A stretch of DNA of 64,000 nucleotides from Psoroptes ovis. Its lineage: Eukaryota; Arthropoda; Arachnida; Sarcoptiformes; Psoroptidae. How positions within the stretch are numbered: the stretch's first letter is position 1; each line of letters starts with the position of its first letter. A program made the position numbers and the translations under genes. Location: positions 1,178,001 to 1,242,000 of the forward strand of contig PQWQ01000013.1 of NCBI GenBank assembly GCA_002943765.1, read 5' to 3'. Under the pieces are notes generated by a model. It saw only the letters and a program-made list of their open reading frames with translations. It was not told the origin of the DNA and did not search any database. This document shows positions 63,101 through 64,000 of the stretch, piece by piece.

Positions 63101-64000
63101 AAAACAAATGAAAATCCTTTGAATCAAATAAAAATTAATTTTAATTTTCTCATTAACTCGATTCATTGTGATTGAAATTGATCGAATTTCATTTTAGTGA
63201 AATTTTTTTCAATCAAAAAAATTATTCGCAGAAAACTTAATGAAAATCGAATTGAAATCTATGTTTGGTGATTGAATGAAATGAAAAATTTGGTTTATTT
63301 GCTTGTATGCAGTTTTATTGAAAATTTCCAATTGTCAAATTGTTTCAATGATTATATTTTTATATTTTTGATAAGAAAAAAAATTTCAAACAACTAATTT
63401 GTGGTTTTCTCGGCAATTTTCCTTCATTATTATGCTGCCAAACAGTATTTATAACACGGTCGGTTATAACAATTGTTGTTGCTGAAATTTTCAATTTATC
63501 ATTCGACTGCAACTTGTCAAAATCTAAATCAAGTGGAAAATAATAATCTGTTGCAGGTTTTTTCCTCTCAATAGATTTATCTATTCATAATTTGTTTTAT
63601 TCCAAGTTATTTTCATGTGAAAATTTAGGAAAAAGAATGGAAAAATGAAAAACAATTTTCATTTCATCAACGTTATAATGATTTGGATTGATTTCAAATT
63701 TTTGAATCCTTTGATTGATTGACTGATCAATTGAACAAATAACATGATCAGGATTCATTCATTTTTTTTCGCGCCAAAATTTTGAATTTGAATTCTATTT
63801 TTCCCTAAATGTCCCATAAACCAGAGGAAAATTGCAATTAGCTTTAGATGCTCCTCACTGGATGAATACATTTAGTTTGAAATGGAAATTTTTTTTTTGA
63901 CAAATTTCTTCCAAGTAATTTGACAATTTTCTTGAGATTATTTCGAAAAATTTTTCCATTTGTCGTTTTGCTCTAATGGATAATCACATTCAATGTGTTT
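60127..64000. other. AT-rich non-coding DNA at the right end
   Basis: There is no supportable gene. Two short patches have a more coding-like composition: a minus-strand frame of 22 codons near 60630-60695, and a region at 60905-61055 containing an 11-bp inverted repeat (AATGTCGACCA / TGGTCGACATT). A T22 tract lies at 62123-62144. The rest is AT-rich with short simple repeats. Confidence 0.55.
62123..62144 (+). repeat. T22 homopolymer
   Basis: Twenty-two consecutive T residues. Confidence 0.9.

Noticed and set aside
1..64000. tRNA genes, rRNA and CRISPR arrays
   Set aside because: A visual search for tRNA A and B boxes with matching acceptor stems found none, no rRNA core was recognised, and there are no regularly spaced direct repeats. 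A tRNA scan would be decisive.

Overview
This window is AT-rich eukaryotic nuclear DNA. The genes have GT-AG introns, mostly short (about 58-100 bp), AATAAA polyadenylation signals, and proteins full of Asn, Gln, Ser and Asp runs. The conserved proteins are animal-type: PPIH, EEF1AKMT4, ACSL and CPSF6. Together with the BEL/Pao and mariner remnants they point to an arthropod. An acariform mite of the house-dust or scabies mite type is my best guess, but that is an inference from style, not proof.

Layout. Positions 1-4979 hold only AT-rich non-coding DNA and simple repeats. A rhodopsin-like orphan receptor gene (plus strand) runs from 5535 to 37001 in four coding exons that join in frame into a 2143-residue protein. 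Its first intron (7779-32618, 24.8 kb) breaks transmembrane segment 6. That intron carries a foldback element with two 367-bp arms that I read as identical (11074-11440 and 11573-11939), and a dead mariner element with perfect 32-bp terminal repeats (20029-21294).

A compact housekeeping block follows. Cyclophilin H (PPIH, minus, 37222-37971) converges on the receptor gene. EEF1AKMT4 (minus, 38114-38932) lies just upstream of PPIH. A divergent AT-hook nuclear protein gene (plus, 40060-41565) starts about 1.1 kb from EEF1AKMT4. After a 3.7-kb gap come a long-chain acyl-CoA synthetase (plus, 45238-47601) and CPSF6 (plus, 48210-50630).

From 50.6 to 64 kb the window is mostly AT-rich non-coding sequence. 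It holds a tentative small two-exon gene (minus, 53357-54497), a possible isolated first exon (55444-55495), several less AT-rich patches, and a decayed BEL/Pao-type retrotransposon fragment (minus, about 58690-60126).

How the genes fit together. PPIH (U4/U6 snRNP) and CPSF6 (cleavage factor I) both act in pre-mRNA processing. EEF1AKMT4 methylates the translation factor eEF1A. ACSL activates fatty acids. The strongest candidate for something undescribed is the long hairpin inside the receptor intron, because any receptor pre-mRNA would carry a 367-bp intramolecular duplex that could feed an siRNA pathway. All exon joins were derived by hand from splice-site consensus and frame continuity, without transcript data.
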